Of a stretch of 64,000 nt of DNA, positions 12,285 through 24,100 are shown piece by piece. The notes beneath the pieces were generated by a model, which saw only the letters and a program-made list of their open reading frames with translations, did no database searches and was not told the DNA's origin. The stretch's first letter is position 1, and the number at the start of each line of letters is the position of its first letter. Position numbers and translations under genes: made by a program. Source of the stretch: Entophlyctis helioformis (lineage: Eukaryota; Chytridiomycota; Chytridiomycetes; Chytridiales; Chytriomycetaceae); contig JAHLKH010000017.1 in NCBI GenBank assembly GCA_025526915.1, positions 62,001 through 126,000 on the forward strand. Reading direction: 5' to 3'.

Positions 12285-12398
12285 GGACTGGACTGAACTG
12301 GACCGGACCGGACCGGATTGGACTGAACTGAACCGGACCGGACCGGACCGGATTGGATCGATCTGGATTGGACTGGACTGGATTGGATCGGACTGGAC
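12285..12398. repeat. GGACY/GGATT pentanucleotide array
   Basis: About twenty 5-nt units drifting between GGACT, GAACT, GGACC, GGATT and GGATC, roughly 280 nt upstream of the RPB1 start codon. Substitutions tend to come in blocks, as if higher-order units had been duplicated. Confidence 0.8.
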
Positions 12399-12668
12399 CC
12401 AAAACCCCCTCTCCGCAGCACAGCACGCACGCACGCACGCACGCACGCGATCTACAAGCCTCTGTCTGGGTCGCCGTCTGAATATTCTCGCCCCTCTGCC
12501 ATTTCTCTTCTTTCTTTTCTGTAAACCCATCCCATTCGCATCTCTCTGGTAATCATCTTCTCGCGTCTTCTCGTGTCGCTTGCTCCATTCAGCGCGCATC
12601 TAACCACACTCCGCCTGGCACATTGCAGAGCTCCGTAAAACAACAAACACCTCAAAAAAACATCAGCC

Positions 12669-15600
12669 ATGGTCGGAATCGTTGCAAACGTGCACGGCTT
12701 CCCAGCCTCGTCTGCTCCTCTCCGCAAAGTCAAGTTCATCCAGTTTGGCATTCTGTCGCCAGAAGAGATTGTGCGTCGACTGTCTGCTTACCTCGATTGA
12801 GCAGCATGTGTACTCACACGGGCATGCTCTACCTCCCCCTGACAGAAAGCCATGTCGGTTGCCAAGATCGAGTCTTCCGAGACCATGGAGAACGATCGCC
12901 CCAAAGTCGGCGGTCTCCTCGATCCACGGCTTGGCACCATCGATCGCAACTTCAAGTGCCAGACCTGCGGTGAAAACATGACCGACTGCCCTGGCCACTT
13001 TGGCCACATTGAGCTTGCGCGGCCAGTCTTTCACAATGGTGCGTGGCTCGCTGCTCCTGCTCGCCTTTATCGTCGAAACACGCCTCCCTTCTAAACATGC
13101 CGCCTGCCTGCCTGCCTGCCTGTACAGGTTTCATCAAGCTTGTTAAAAAGACACTCGAGTGTGTCTGCTACTACTGTGGCAAGCTCAAGGTATGGCCGTC
13201 TGCATCCATTTCTTGCTGACACCAGTCGTGTGCTCACAATCCTGCGTGGCTGGACAGCTGGATGCATCCAACGAGCGATTCAACCGTGCTCGCCGCATCA
13301 AGAACCGCGCCAGACGCTTCCAGGAGGTTTGGACGCTGTGCAAGGGCCGCACCGTCTGCGAGGGTGCCCCCGAGGAGCCCAATGGCAACTCTGGCCCTGT
13401 CAGCGCCGCAACCGCCAAGAAGCGCGCTCACGGCGGCTGTGGTCAGCGCCAGCCCATCTACCGCAGCTCGGCCCTCAAGATCTCGGCCAACTTCAGGGCC
13501 ACCAAGGACGAGGATGGCAAGCAGGAGGCACAGACCATCGACTTGACTCCCGAAAAGGTGCTCAAGATCCTGGCGACCATCCCGGACGACGCCCTGGCCG
13601 ACATGGGCCTGTCTGCCGACTGGGCGCGTCCCGAGTGGATGATCATCACCACGCTCGCAGTGCCGCCCATGCCCGTCCGCCCCTCCATCAGCATGGACGG
13701 CAGCAGCCTCCGTGGCGAGGACGACATCACGCACAAGCTCAGCGACATCATCAAGACCAACACGGGCCTGCGCAAGCACGAGGCCGAGGGTGCTCCTGCC
13801 CACATCATTGCCGAGTTTGAGCAGCTCCTCCAGTTCCACGTCGCGACCATGATGGACAATGACATTGCCGGCATGCCCAAGGCCATGCAAAAGTCGGGCC
13901 GTCCGGTAAGAGCATCAGCTCTTGTTGTTTTGCCCTCGTCGTTGCTACTATTGCTCACACCAATCTTGGCTGTCTGCAGATCAAGTCCATTGGTGCCCGT
14001 CTCAAGGGCAAGGAGGGTCGTCTGCGTGGCAACCTGATGGGCAAGCGTGTCGATTTCTCGGCACGTACAGTCATCACGGGTGACCCCAACCTGTGCATCG
14101 ACCAGGTCGGCGTGCCCCGCTCGATCGCCCGCAACTTGACGTTCCCCGAGACCGTGACGCCGTACAACATCGACCGCATGCAGCAGATGGTGCAAAACGG
14201 CCCCAACGAGCATCCCGGCGCCAAGTACGTCATCCGCGACAACGGCGAGCGTATCGACTTGCGCTACTCCAAGCGCGGCGGCGACATCCATCTACAGTAC
14301 GGCTACAAAGTCGAGCGCCACTTGCTGGACGACGATCTCGTCATCTTCAACCGCCAGCCGTCGCTCCACAAGATGAGTATGATGGGCCACCGTGTCAAGA
14401 TCATGCCGTACTCCACCTTCCGCCTCAACCTGTCCGTCACGTCGCCGTACAATGCCGATTTCGACGGCGACGAGATGAACCTGCACGCTCCGCAGTCGTA
14501 CGAGACGCGCGCAGAGATCCAGGAGCTGTGCATCGTGCCGCGCCAGATTGTTTCGCCGCAGAAGAACGCGCCAGTCATGGGTATCGTGCAAGACACGCTC
14601 TGTGGCATCCGCAAGTTCACTCGCCGCGACACCATGCTGCACCGCGACCTCGTCATGAACCTGCTCATGTGGGTCCCGGACTGGGACGGTGTCATCCCCA
14701 TGCCCGCCATCCTCAAGCCCATCCCGCTCTGGACGGCCAAGCAGATCGTGTCCATGATCCTGCCGCCCATCAACCTGATTGGCTTCCACTCGGCTCACCC
14801 CGACAAGGAGGACACGGACATCAGTCCCGGAGACACCAAGGTCATCATCGAGGATGGCGAGCTCATTGCCGGCATTCTGTGCAAGCGCACCGTTGGATCG
14901 TCTGCAAACGGCATCGTTCACACGGCCATGAACGAGCATGGCCCAGCGGTCGCAGCGTCCTTTTTCAACGGCACACAACGCGTCATCAACTACTGGCTCC
15001 TCCAAAACTCGTTCTCGATTGGTATCGGCGACACGATTGCCGATCGTCAGACCATGGAGACCATCAACGACACGATTGCCCATGCCAAGAAGGAGGTCAA
15101 CAAGATCATCGAAAAGGCACAGACGGACCAGCTGGATGTGCTGCCCGGCATGACGGTCCGCGAGAGTTTCGAGGCACTGGTCAACCGCCAGCTCAACCTT
15201 GCCCGTGACAATGCCGGCAAGAGTGCCGAAAAGTCGCTCAAGGAGCACAACAATGTCAAGCAGATGGTCATCTCGGGCTCCAAGGGCTCGTTCATCAACA
15301 TCTCGCAGATGTCGGCCTGTGTCGGCCAGCAGAACGTCGAGGGCAAGCGCATTCCGTTCGGATTCAAGGACCGCTCGCTGCCGCACTTTACAAAGGACGA
15401 CCACTCGCCCGAGGCGCGTGGCTTTGTGGAGAACTCGTACCTGCGTGGCCTGACGCCGCAAGAGTTTTTCTTCCACGCCATGGGCGGCCGTGAGGGTCTC
15501 ATTGACACGGCCGTCAAGTCGGTCACGGCCGAGACGCCCATCATCGTGCTCGAAGGCGGCATGCCCAAGTACGTGCGCATCGGCGACTGGATCGACGGGC

Positions 15601-18600
15601 ATCTGGCTGCCGCGCCGGGCGATGTCAAGCACTTTGCCGAGCGCCGCATGGAGCTGCTGTACCTTGCCCAGAGCGCGTTCATCCCGACGACGGACGAGCA
15701 TGGGTCGGTGTCGTGGGGCGAGCTCGTCGCCGTCACGCGCCATGACCCGGGCACCGAGCTGTATGAGATCAAGACGGCCGGCGGCAAGTCGGTCATTGTC
15801 ACCGAGTCCAAGTCGCTGCTCACGTGGGACGCTGCGCTTGGAGCTTTCAAGGAGGTGCCCACGCCTGACATCCGCGTTGGCGACTTTGTTCCTGTCACGT
15901 TCAATCTTGCTGCGCCTCCGACTGTCATTCGCTCTGTCGACACGGCTGCATACCTGCCAACGTCCACGACTGCCAGCAAGTCCAAAGGCGATCTTGCGGC
16001 TGGCCAGACGACCAGTGCCGAAGTGTCGCTGCCTGAAACGATTGAGCTGACCAAGGAGACGGGTGTGTTTGTCGGACTGTTCCTCGCCGAGGATGTCTCG
16101 GTCTCTGCCAGTGGCCAGGTCGCCATCACCAGCACGGAGGCGTCTGTGCAGTCGTTTGTGCGCGACTGGTTTGCCAAGTTTGGCATCGCCGCACAGGAGC
16201 AGACCATCGGCACAGCGTCGTCCATTGTTGGCCACTCGCGCCAGATGGCGCAGTTCCTCGATGCCTTTGTTGGCTGCGGACCGCACGGCAAGCATGTCCC
16301 TGATGTGGCGTTTGTTGCTCCCGACGAGTTTGTCGTTGGCGTGCTCGGCGGCTTTTTCTCTGGCGCTGGACACATCAGCACCGGCGCGGTCGAGGCTGCC
16401 GCTGTGTCTGCGCGGCTGGTGGATGGCATCTCGATGCTGTGCACGCGTCTCGGTGTGTTTGGCAAGGTGTTTGTCGCCACGCAGACCGAGAGCAGCAGCC
16501 GCGGCACAGAGGCCGTGGACCCGCTGCACAACATTGCGATCCGCGACCACTGGGCGTTGGTCTTTGCTGCCAAGGTTGACCTGGTGGCCGAGGGCAAGCA
16601 GCAGAAGCTTGCTCAGGTGCAGAGCAGCACCTCGCACGGCCCATTCAGCCCCCATAACGACGTTGTGCTTGATGCCATCACGGAAATCAACATCCTTGGC
16701 GTCGAGGCACACCCCAAGGTTTACGACGTCACCGTGCCGTCCACGCTCAACTTTGGACTGGCCAACGGTCTGCAGGTGCGCGACACGGCCGAGACGGGAT
16801 ACATCCAGCGTCGGCTGGTCAAGTCCCTGGAAGACGTCATGGTCAAGTACGACGGCACGGTGCGCAATGCGCTGGGCGAGATTGTGCAGTTCTGTTACGG
16901 CGAGGACGGCATGGACGGTGCCAAGGTCGAGAAGCAGCCGCTGCGGTCCATGACCATGAACAATGCAGACTTTGTGCGGCGCTACAAGATCGACCTCACC
17001 GGCACGACGCATATGCTCAAGACCAACAAGCTCGAGTACCGCATTGTCGAGGACATGATGCAGACGTCAGAGTCGCAGCATCTGTTTGACGAAGAGTTCA
17101 AGCAGCTCGCCGACGACCGCGACATCCTCCGCCGCCAGATCTTCCCCAACACGTCGACGGACAAGTGGGCGCTTCCCGTCAACCTGGAGCGGCTCATCTC
17201 CAACGCGCGCAACAACTTCCGCATCGACCGCACCAAGCCGACGGACCTGCACCCGTTCCACGTCATGTCGGGCGTCAACCGGCTCCTGGAGAACCTGGTG
17301 GTGGTCCGCGGCAAGGACGATCTCTCGCTCGAGGCGCAGTACAATGCGACGCTGCTGTTCCAGATCCTGCTGCGCAGCACGCTGGCCACACGCCGCGTGA
17401 TTGAAGAGTACCACCTCAACACGCAGGCGTTTGACTGGCTGCTTGGCGAGATCGAGACGCGGTTCAACCAGGCGATCGCCCACGCGGGCGAGATGGTGGG
17501 CACGATTGCGGCGCAGTCGATTGGTGAGCCGGCGACGCAGATGACACTCAACACGTTCCACTACGCCGGTGTGAGTTCCAAGAACGTCACGCTCGGCGTG
17601 CCGCGTCTCAAGGAGATTATCAACGTCGCCAAGAACATTGCCACGCCGCGGCTCGAGATCTTCCTTGACCAGGAGTACCGGCGGTCGATGGACATGGCCA
17701 AGAAGATCCACTCGACGATCGAGCACACGACGCTGCGCAAGCTCACGTCGTCGACGGAGATCTGGTATGACCCGGACCCCATCAACTCGGTCAACGAGGT
17801 CGACGGCGAGATCATGCGGCTGTACGCCGAGATGGAGGAGGAGGACCTGACGCGGTACTCGCCGTGGGTGCTGCGCATCACGCTCAACCTCGAGCGCAAG
17901 CTGGACAAGGGCCTGTCGATGGACGCCATCTGCGCGCGCATCATGGAGCCCTTTGACAACGACCTCAAGTGCTGGCACTCGGACGACAACGCCGCGGAGC
18001 TCGTCATCCTGGCGCGCATCGTGTCCGAGACCAAGGCGGACGAGGACGTCGAAGACCGCATCGAGGAAGACGTGTTCCTCAAACGCATCGAGCACAACAT
18101 CCTCAACGACATTACGCTCTGCGGTATTGAGAAGATCTCGCGCGTGTTCATCTCCGAGGCGGACTATACGAGCGTCAACGACGCGGGCAAGATCACGGTC
18201 GGCAACAAGGAGTATATCCTCGAGACGGACGGCTCGAACCTGGCCAAGGCGCTCTCGTTCCACGGCGTCGACTTTGTCCGCACGTCCACCAACTACTCGG
18301 TCGAGGTGCTCGAGGTGCTCGGCATCGAGGCGGCGCGTGCATCGACGCTCAAGGAGCTCCGCAAGGTCATTGAGTTTGACGGCTCGTACGTCAACTACCG
18401 CCACCTGGCGCTGCTGGTGGACATTATGACGCAGGCCGGCGGCATCATGGCCATCTCACGCCACGGCATCAACCGCACCGAGGTGGGAGCGCTCGCGCGC
18501 GCGTCGTTTGAGGAGACGGTCGAGCTCCTCATGGATGCCGCTGGGTTTGGCGAGATCGACGACTGCAAGGGCGTGTCGGAGAACATCATGCTGGGCCAGC

Positions 18601-19747
18601 TGGCGCCGCTCGGCACGGGCGGGTTCGAGGTCGTGCTCGACGAAGACGCGCTCATGCACGCGCCAGTGCAGCCCGACTATCTCATGCAGGGCGGCGGCGG
18701 CATGGATGCGGCTGCCTACGCCGCCGGCTTCATGTCGCCCGCGCCGCACACGCCGTACGTCGATCGCTCGCCCAGCCCCATGCCGCTGTCGCCGTCGGGC
18801 GGATACTCGCCTGTGGGCATCGTCGCCTTTTCGCCCATTGGTGCCGGCGCGGGCAAGTCGTGGCTGGGCGGTGGCGCCAAGGGCGGCGGCGGCTTCTCGC
18901 CGTCGTACTCGCCGTCGAGTCCTGGATACTCGCCCACGAGCCCGAGCTACTCGCCGACATCTCCGAGCTACTCGCCAACGTCGCCGAGTTACTCGCCCAC
19001 AAGCCCGTCGTACTCGCCCACGTCGCCATCCTACAGTCCGACGAGCCCCTCGTACTCGCCTACGAGCCCGTCGTACAGTCCTACGAGCCCGTCGTACAGC
19101 CCGACGTCGCCGTCTTACTCGCCGACAAGCCCGTCGTACAGCCCCACGTCGCCGTCCTACTCGCCGACATCGCCGAGCTACTCACCCACCTCGCCGTCGT
19201 ACTCGCCTACCTCGCCGTCGTACAGTCCAACCTCGCCGTCCTACTCGCCCACGAGCCCAAGCTACTCGCCGACATCTCCGAACTACTCGCCAACGTCGCC
19301 GAGCTACTCGCCCACAAGCCCGTCGTACTCGCCCACGTCGCCATCGTACAGTCCAACGAGCCCCTCGTACTCGCCTACGAGTCCGTCGTACAGTCCTACG
19401 AGCCCGTCGTACAGTCCGACGTCGCCGTCTTACTCGCCGACAAGCCCGTCGTACAGCCCCACGTCGCCGTCCTACTCGCCGACATCGCCGAGCTACTCAC
19501 CCACCTCGCCGTCGTACGCCGCTGGTGTCGGCGGTGTCGGTGGCGTGCAACAGCCGGCTGCTCCTGCCACTGCGGGCCAACCGCAACACGCGTCGCCGGC
19601 TTACAGGTAACTCTTACGACATATCGCGTTCTGTTTCGCGTTCTGTTTCGTGTTCTGTTTTCGTGTTTTGTTGGACGCGATGGACTGACTGACGCGTTGG
19701 TGTGCACGACCACATCCAGTCCGACGTACTCGCCCACCAACGAGTAG
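12669..19747 (+). CDS. RPB1: DNA-directed RNA polymerase II largest subunit, interrupted by an intein
   Basis: Six exons (12669-12770, 12846-13038, 13128-13189, 13258-13905, 13980-19606, 19720-19747) join in phase into about 2,219 aa. Landmarks are the N-terminus [14 protein letters not shown], zinc-binding [32 protein letters not shown], the catalytic [33 protein letters not shown], and the bridge-helix block [12 protein letters not shown]. After that lysine, 422 intein residues intervene before [13 protein letters not shown]. The C-terminus has 29 heptads and a tail ending [12 protein letters not shown]; the last exon encodes only that ending. Acts in the nucleus as the catalytic subunit making mRNA. 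Without the intein the length (about 1,800 aa) is normal. No frame breaks are seen in over 6.6 kb of coding sequence. Confidence 0.97.
15519..16784 (+). mobile_element. Intein with degenerate LAGLIDADG endonuclease, in the RPB1 bridge helix
   Basis: The 422 residues begin Ser-Val-Thr directly after Lys of LIDTAVK and end Arg-Asp directly before Thr of TAETGY; removal restores the universally conserved helix. The N-terminal splicing block (TPIIVLEGG) is followed by block B-like [14 protein letters not shown], endonuclease-like motifs VGLFLAED (about 16070) and [13 protein letters not shown] (about 16340), and the C-terminal blocks KVYDVTVPS and [12 protein letters not shown]. Inteins excise themselves post-translationally and, if the endonuclease is active, spread by homing. 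Here the second LAGLIDADG-type motif has Ala where Asp is expected. Codon use and GC match the host gene and there is no intron inside. Confidence 0.9.
18906..19514 (+). repeat. RPB1 CTD: 29 heptads with a 15-heptad duplication
   Basis: Exactly 609 nt from the first YSPSSPG codon to the codon after the last YSPTSPS, i.e. 29 units; nearly all are consensus, one ends in Asn. At DNA level the stretch from about 18,940 repeats from about 19,255 with a constant 315-nt offset and only scattered substitutions, so half of the array is a recent tandem duplication. The CTD is the phosphorylation platform for capping, splicing and termination factors. Confidence 0.93.
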
Positions 19748-20033
19748 CCGGTGGGAAGGAGACGGCAGACGGAAGACAGGCAAACAGGCAGACGGATAAT
19801 CGGCTGCTGCGTGCACTCTGCCACTCGCCCATCACTTGGCTGGATCAATGCCCACAATGAACATCGTTGATAGCTGTCCACTCTTGTCCACTCTTGTCGA
19901 CTCTTTGGTCGGGTTCATTCATTCATTCATTCATTTTCATTCGTTCGTTCATTCTCTCGTTTCGCTCGCCACGTAGCGCACGCGTGTGTCGCACATGGCA
20001 GCGACGGGGGGCGGGGAAGCCAGCGAGACCCGG

Positions 20034-23000
20034 CTATGCAAAGACGAGACGCTCGAGCTCGTCGAGCTGGGCCGCCGGATACGCCGACCCCGTCGACCGC
20101 AGGCGAGCCATGAGCTCGGCAGCACGATCGCGCCGACCGGCCTTGGCATGTCCCGTGATCATGAGCTTGTACGTGTCGAGGTTGGGTCCGACGGCCGCAC
20201 TCACAGGGATGACGGCGTTGGCACCACTGGCTGCGTTGGCAGCAGCAGCAGCAGCAGCAGCGTGTTCGGCCATGCGCGCAAACACCTGGTCGGCACGCGC
20301 CGCATCGCCGCGGGCCCAGTAGGCTCTAATGAGCGCGTTCTCGGTCGTCTGGGTGGGCACAACTAGAACAGCGAGTCAGCGGTCAGCCCACCACACGACA
20401 CAACCCACAACACACGACACACGCCAGACTCACAGTTGGCAAGCACCATGCGCGACCGGTACTCTTCCGCAAGGTCGAGCGAGCCCTCGTCCGCGAGACC
20501 CACAACAAGCGCCTCGTACGTGGCGGCGGTCGGCTCGATGGAGCGGTCACCCATCTCGCCAAACACGCGGAGCATGTTTTCCGGTATCCCGCGTACGAGC
20601 ATAGCCACTCAGCATCACATTATAGTGCAGCGCCGTCGGCGTGAGTCCGTAGCCGCCAGCACCAACACCGCCGAGACCCACGCCAGAAGGAGCCGGCTGG
20701 GCCGTCATGAGGCGGAACAGCCGTTGTCCGGCCTCCATGTCGCCGCGGCCCCACCACAACCGCCGTCAGGAGCCACTGGAACGTGTCGGCGTTGGGCACG
20801 ACCGCCCGCTGCATCGCCACCTGCCAGAGCCGCATCGCGCCATCCGTGTCGCCGCTGGCCACGTGCGCCTTGATCATCTCGTTGAACAGCGCCGTGTCCG
20901 GCCGCGCCGTCGCGTCCAGGTACGCGTCAAACAGCTGCATCGCCTCGGCCATGAGCCTTGCTGACATGCAGGCGCAGCAGCGACGTCTGGATGCCCACGC
21001 CCGGCCGCAGTCCTCCGGCTCCCGTCATGAGCGCCACAAGCGACTGCGCCCGCGTGAGGTCGTCGCGCAGCTGGCACACGCGGACCGCCGCGTTCCACGA
21101 ACCAGAAGGAATGTCCTTGGGCGGCACGCTCTTGAGCATGAGCCCAAACACGGCGTCTACGGCGTCAAGGTCCGCTGCAGACAGCCGACGCAGCCGGCCG
21201 AGCTGCGACAGCACCATGTCGAAGCCGCGCACCGACGGGCCGCGGCCGAGCTTGGCCTCCATCTCGGCACGAGCTTGGCAGCGATGCGGCCATTGCCCGC
21301 CGCGACAAGCGCGCCGACCGACATGTCAAACGCCGCATACGCCATGCGCGACCGCGTCTCGTCGTTGGCCTTGGCCGTCGCCAGGAGCGTCTGCTGGAGG
21401 ATCGTCAGGATGCTCTCCACGTCGCGAGACTTGCCCGCCACGAAAAACAGCGACCGCAGGCTGGGCAGCGGCAGGTACTTGCCGGCATCGCAGATTTGCT
21501 TGAAAAGCGCCATCGCCTCGGCCGTCTCGCCCGCCGCGCAGTGCTCTTCGAGTCGCGCCACCTTGTCCGTGAGCGCGTCGACGGCTGCTTGCCCGTCGCT
21601 GTCGCCGCCGTCGCGGCTGGCAACGCCGCGCACAAGCGACATGGGCGAGAACTTGTACGGACGCATGGCGACGCGCCATTCCGCCTCGCCCTGGCTGTCC
21701 AGCGACCGCTTGAACCCAAACATGACAGACGCATTGATCTCGTGTGTCGGCTGGACATTGTTCGCCTTCATCTCGTCGAAAATGCGAAACACTTCGCTGC
21801 GCACAAGCGGCCGCGACGCCGGGTCCTTGGAGTCGCCGACCGAAAACGCCGCCAGGAGGATCTGGTTGTAGTCGGTCCCGTCCAGCGTCTTGGTCGCATC
21901 CTTGCCAGCCTTCTTGTAGACCGCATGCAGGTTCTGCTGCGTGTTGCGGCGAATAAAGATGCCTGCCGTCGTGGCGTAGATGCACGCGTCCAGGGCAACA
22001 CGGAGGTTGGTGCCGCAGCTGCCGACAAGGGCAGCCAGGCCAAGCTCGATCGGCGTGGACCGACCCACACGGTTCTTGTTCATCGTGGCCGCCTTGGCGA
22101 TGGCGTCCTTGAAAAAGTCCAGGGCCTTGGCCGACGACTTGCCAGAGTCCGAGAGCGCCTTGAGGAGCGACGCGAAAAAGGTGGCCTCGGGCATCTGCTT
22201 GCGGTCCAGCACATCGCGCGCGTACTTGAGGGCCAGATCCATCTTGCCGGCATCCACACACGCGCGGCCAAGGAATCCAAGCTGGAACGTGGTCATGCGC
22301 TTGCTGTCCATGCGTTCGGCAAACTCCAGGGCAAGCGGCAGATTGCCGCGCACAAGGCAGACGGTGACCATGTACGAAATGGTGACACTGTCGGGCTGCG
22401 GCAGCGACGGGTCGGCGATGATGGTGTCGTACAGCAGCTGCATGCCGTCGTAGTTGAGCTGCGTGTTGAGGATCAGGAACAGCTCGTTGACGAGTTGGAT
22501 GGTAAGGTTGACTCTGGCAGACGGCATCAGACGCGTGAGCACGTCAATGGCCGCAGGCACGCGGTTGCCGTAGACGAGAGCGCGGGCAAAGGCCATGAAC
22601 GGCGACGACCGGGGCGGCAGGGCGACTCGCTGTACTTTTCAAACCACAGCTGCGCATTGAACGCGTCGTCGGCAATGCCGTGCACGGTGATCATGGACGA
22701 GTACGTCTTGAACGTGGGCTGCAGGTCGGCATCCGTCATGGCCGTAAAGAGCGACTCTGCAAAGGCAGCCTCGCCGCGGAGCGACGTGGCACGGAGCAGC
22801 TCGTCGTAAACGTCGGTGGTCAGCTCGTGGCCCAACTCGACAGCCGCGCGGTACGCCCTGATGGCAGCCTCAAAGACATCGCGCGACTCGAGACGCTCCG
22901 TCTCCTGCTCCAGCGCACCGACCAGCAGGTTGCGGTCCGTGGCTCCAGTGCGCTCGGCGACCAGCTTCTCCTGGCCGATCTGCGCCTGCTTCCACTGCCA

Positions 23001-23638
23001 CTCGTTGATGCGGTAGTAGTCCATGGAAGCCAGCGCCTTGATGAGCAGGTTGGTCGTTTCGGCCGTCGGCGCCGCGCCGCTGGCCACGACCGCGTCGCTA
23101 AGGGCGACAATGGGCTTTGGGTCGTCGCGCGAGCGGATGAGCTTTCCAAGGCCGTCGACGATGGTTGCAATGTGCGCAGGCTCCAGGCTGGCGGTCTGGC
23201 CAGACTTGACGAGCGAGTCGACGATCTGGGCAGCCACCGCCAGCCTGCGCTCGGAAACGGCCTTTTCAAACCGTGGCAGCAAGCCCTTGGTCTTGTCCGA
23301 CACTGGCGCAGTGGCAGTCTCAGTTGCAGCTTCAGTGTCGTCGTCGTCGTAGTCGTAGTCGTGGTCGCTGCGTCTGTATTCGCGGCGCTCGAGCTGAATC
23401 GCGCCAGCGTCGAAGCCGTCCACGAGGAGCCGGCCGGCCCGGCCAGGCGTGTCGCTGCCGGCGAGGGGGCGGCGACAGACGCACAGAGCGGCGAGAGGGC
23501 CGCATGCGTCCTCGTCGTCGTCGTCGTCGTCGCAGCGGCCGTCGACAGCGGCGCACTGCGCGCCAGCTGCCAGACGCAGCCGTTGGCAAGCGATCGACGG
23601 GCCGCCGTCGAGGCCAGAGTCGTGCTCGGAGCGATCAT
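20034..23638 (-). CDS. Pentatricopeptide-repeat protein, probably mitochondrial; reading frame broken at about six places
   Basis: The N-terminus from ATG 23638 (MIAPSTTLASTAARRSLANG) is rich in Arg/Ser/Ala with no acid, typical of a mitochondrial presequence. Downstream are degenerate 35-residue helical repeats, e.g. YNVMLSGYART continuing in another frame as GIPENMLRVFGEMGDRSIEP, which together make a perfect 35-residue PPR unit. Frame changes lie near 23,340 (in a GAC/ACG triplet run), 22,615, 21,270, 20,955, 20,757 and 20,592; no intron can explain them. One normal intron is at 20363-20433. PPR proteins bind organellar RNA. Either this is a recent pseudogene or the assembly has indels here; conservation on both sides of every break favours indels or very recent decay. 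Confidence 0.6.
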
Positions 23639-24100
23639 GGCTGCCGGTGGGTCGGTGCGGCCGGTGGGCGGTGGGCGGGCAGGCGGGCAGGGCAGGGCAG
23701 AGTGTCAGCGGCAGTGCCTCGCATGGCTGCATATGGCCCCGCATGGCCTTCTGCGGCCGCATACGGCAGCGGTGCACAGCAGGCCAAGCGACACTCGCCC
23801 GCAGCAGCGCACAGCAGCGCACTCACTGGCGGCCGTTGGAGATCGCAAGTTTTTGTCAAACGGCCAAGGCGGGCAGCCGCCGCCTCTTGAGCCACAAAGA
23901 CCCGTCCGAGTCGCTTCAGAGTCGCTGCGTGGTCGCTGCAGGAGAGCAGCAGCGTGCCAGAAGTTTCTTTAGCAGTGCGCATGCGGCCGCAGCAGACACG
24001 CCAACAGCCGCCCATGGCCCCACCGACAGACGCGACGCTAAAGACGCGCACGATGGCACAAGGCAGGCAGGCAGGCAGGCACGCATTCATTGCAGTCGCA
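23639..24100. other. Intergenic region, no gene seen
   Basis: About 460 nt between the PPR gene start and the ankyrin gene stop, so probably the PPR promoter plus the ankyrin 3' region. A (GGCA)n run lies at about 24061-24080. No open frame with protein-like composition was found. Confidence 0.5.

Larger units (their letters stand above)
11217..12668. other. Repeat-rich intergenic region upstream of RPB1
   Basis: About 1.45 kb with no open frame that resembles a protein on either strand. It holds CTGT/CTCT microsatellites, a TGACGCAC octamer array (11618-11658), a CAGC array (11697-11741), degenerate GCTCTxxxTG repeats (about 11835-11925) and a GGACC/GGATT pentamer array (12285-12398). The last 200 nt before the RPB1 ATG are more A/T-rich and probably contain its promoter. 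Confidence 0.6.

Noticed and set aside
14292..17012. A 906-codon open frame on the minus strand across RPB1 and the intein
   Set aside because: It is the mirror of the GC-rich RPB1 exon; composition is Arg/His/Val-rich with no domain, and the plus strand is unambiguous.
18508..19747. Long alternative plus-strand frames over the CTD
   Set aside because: They arise from the 21-nt heptad periodicity and encode only repetitive Arg or Leu/Val strings.
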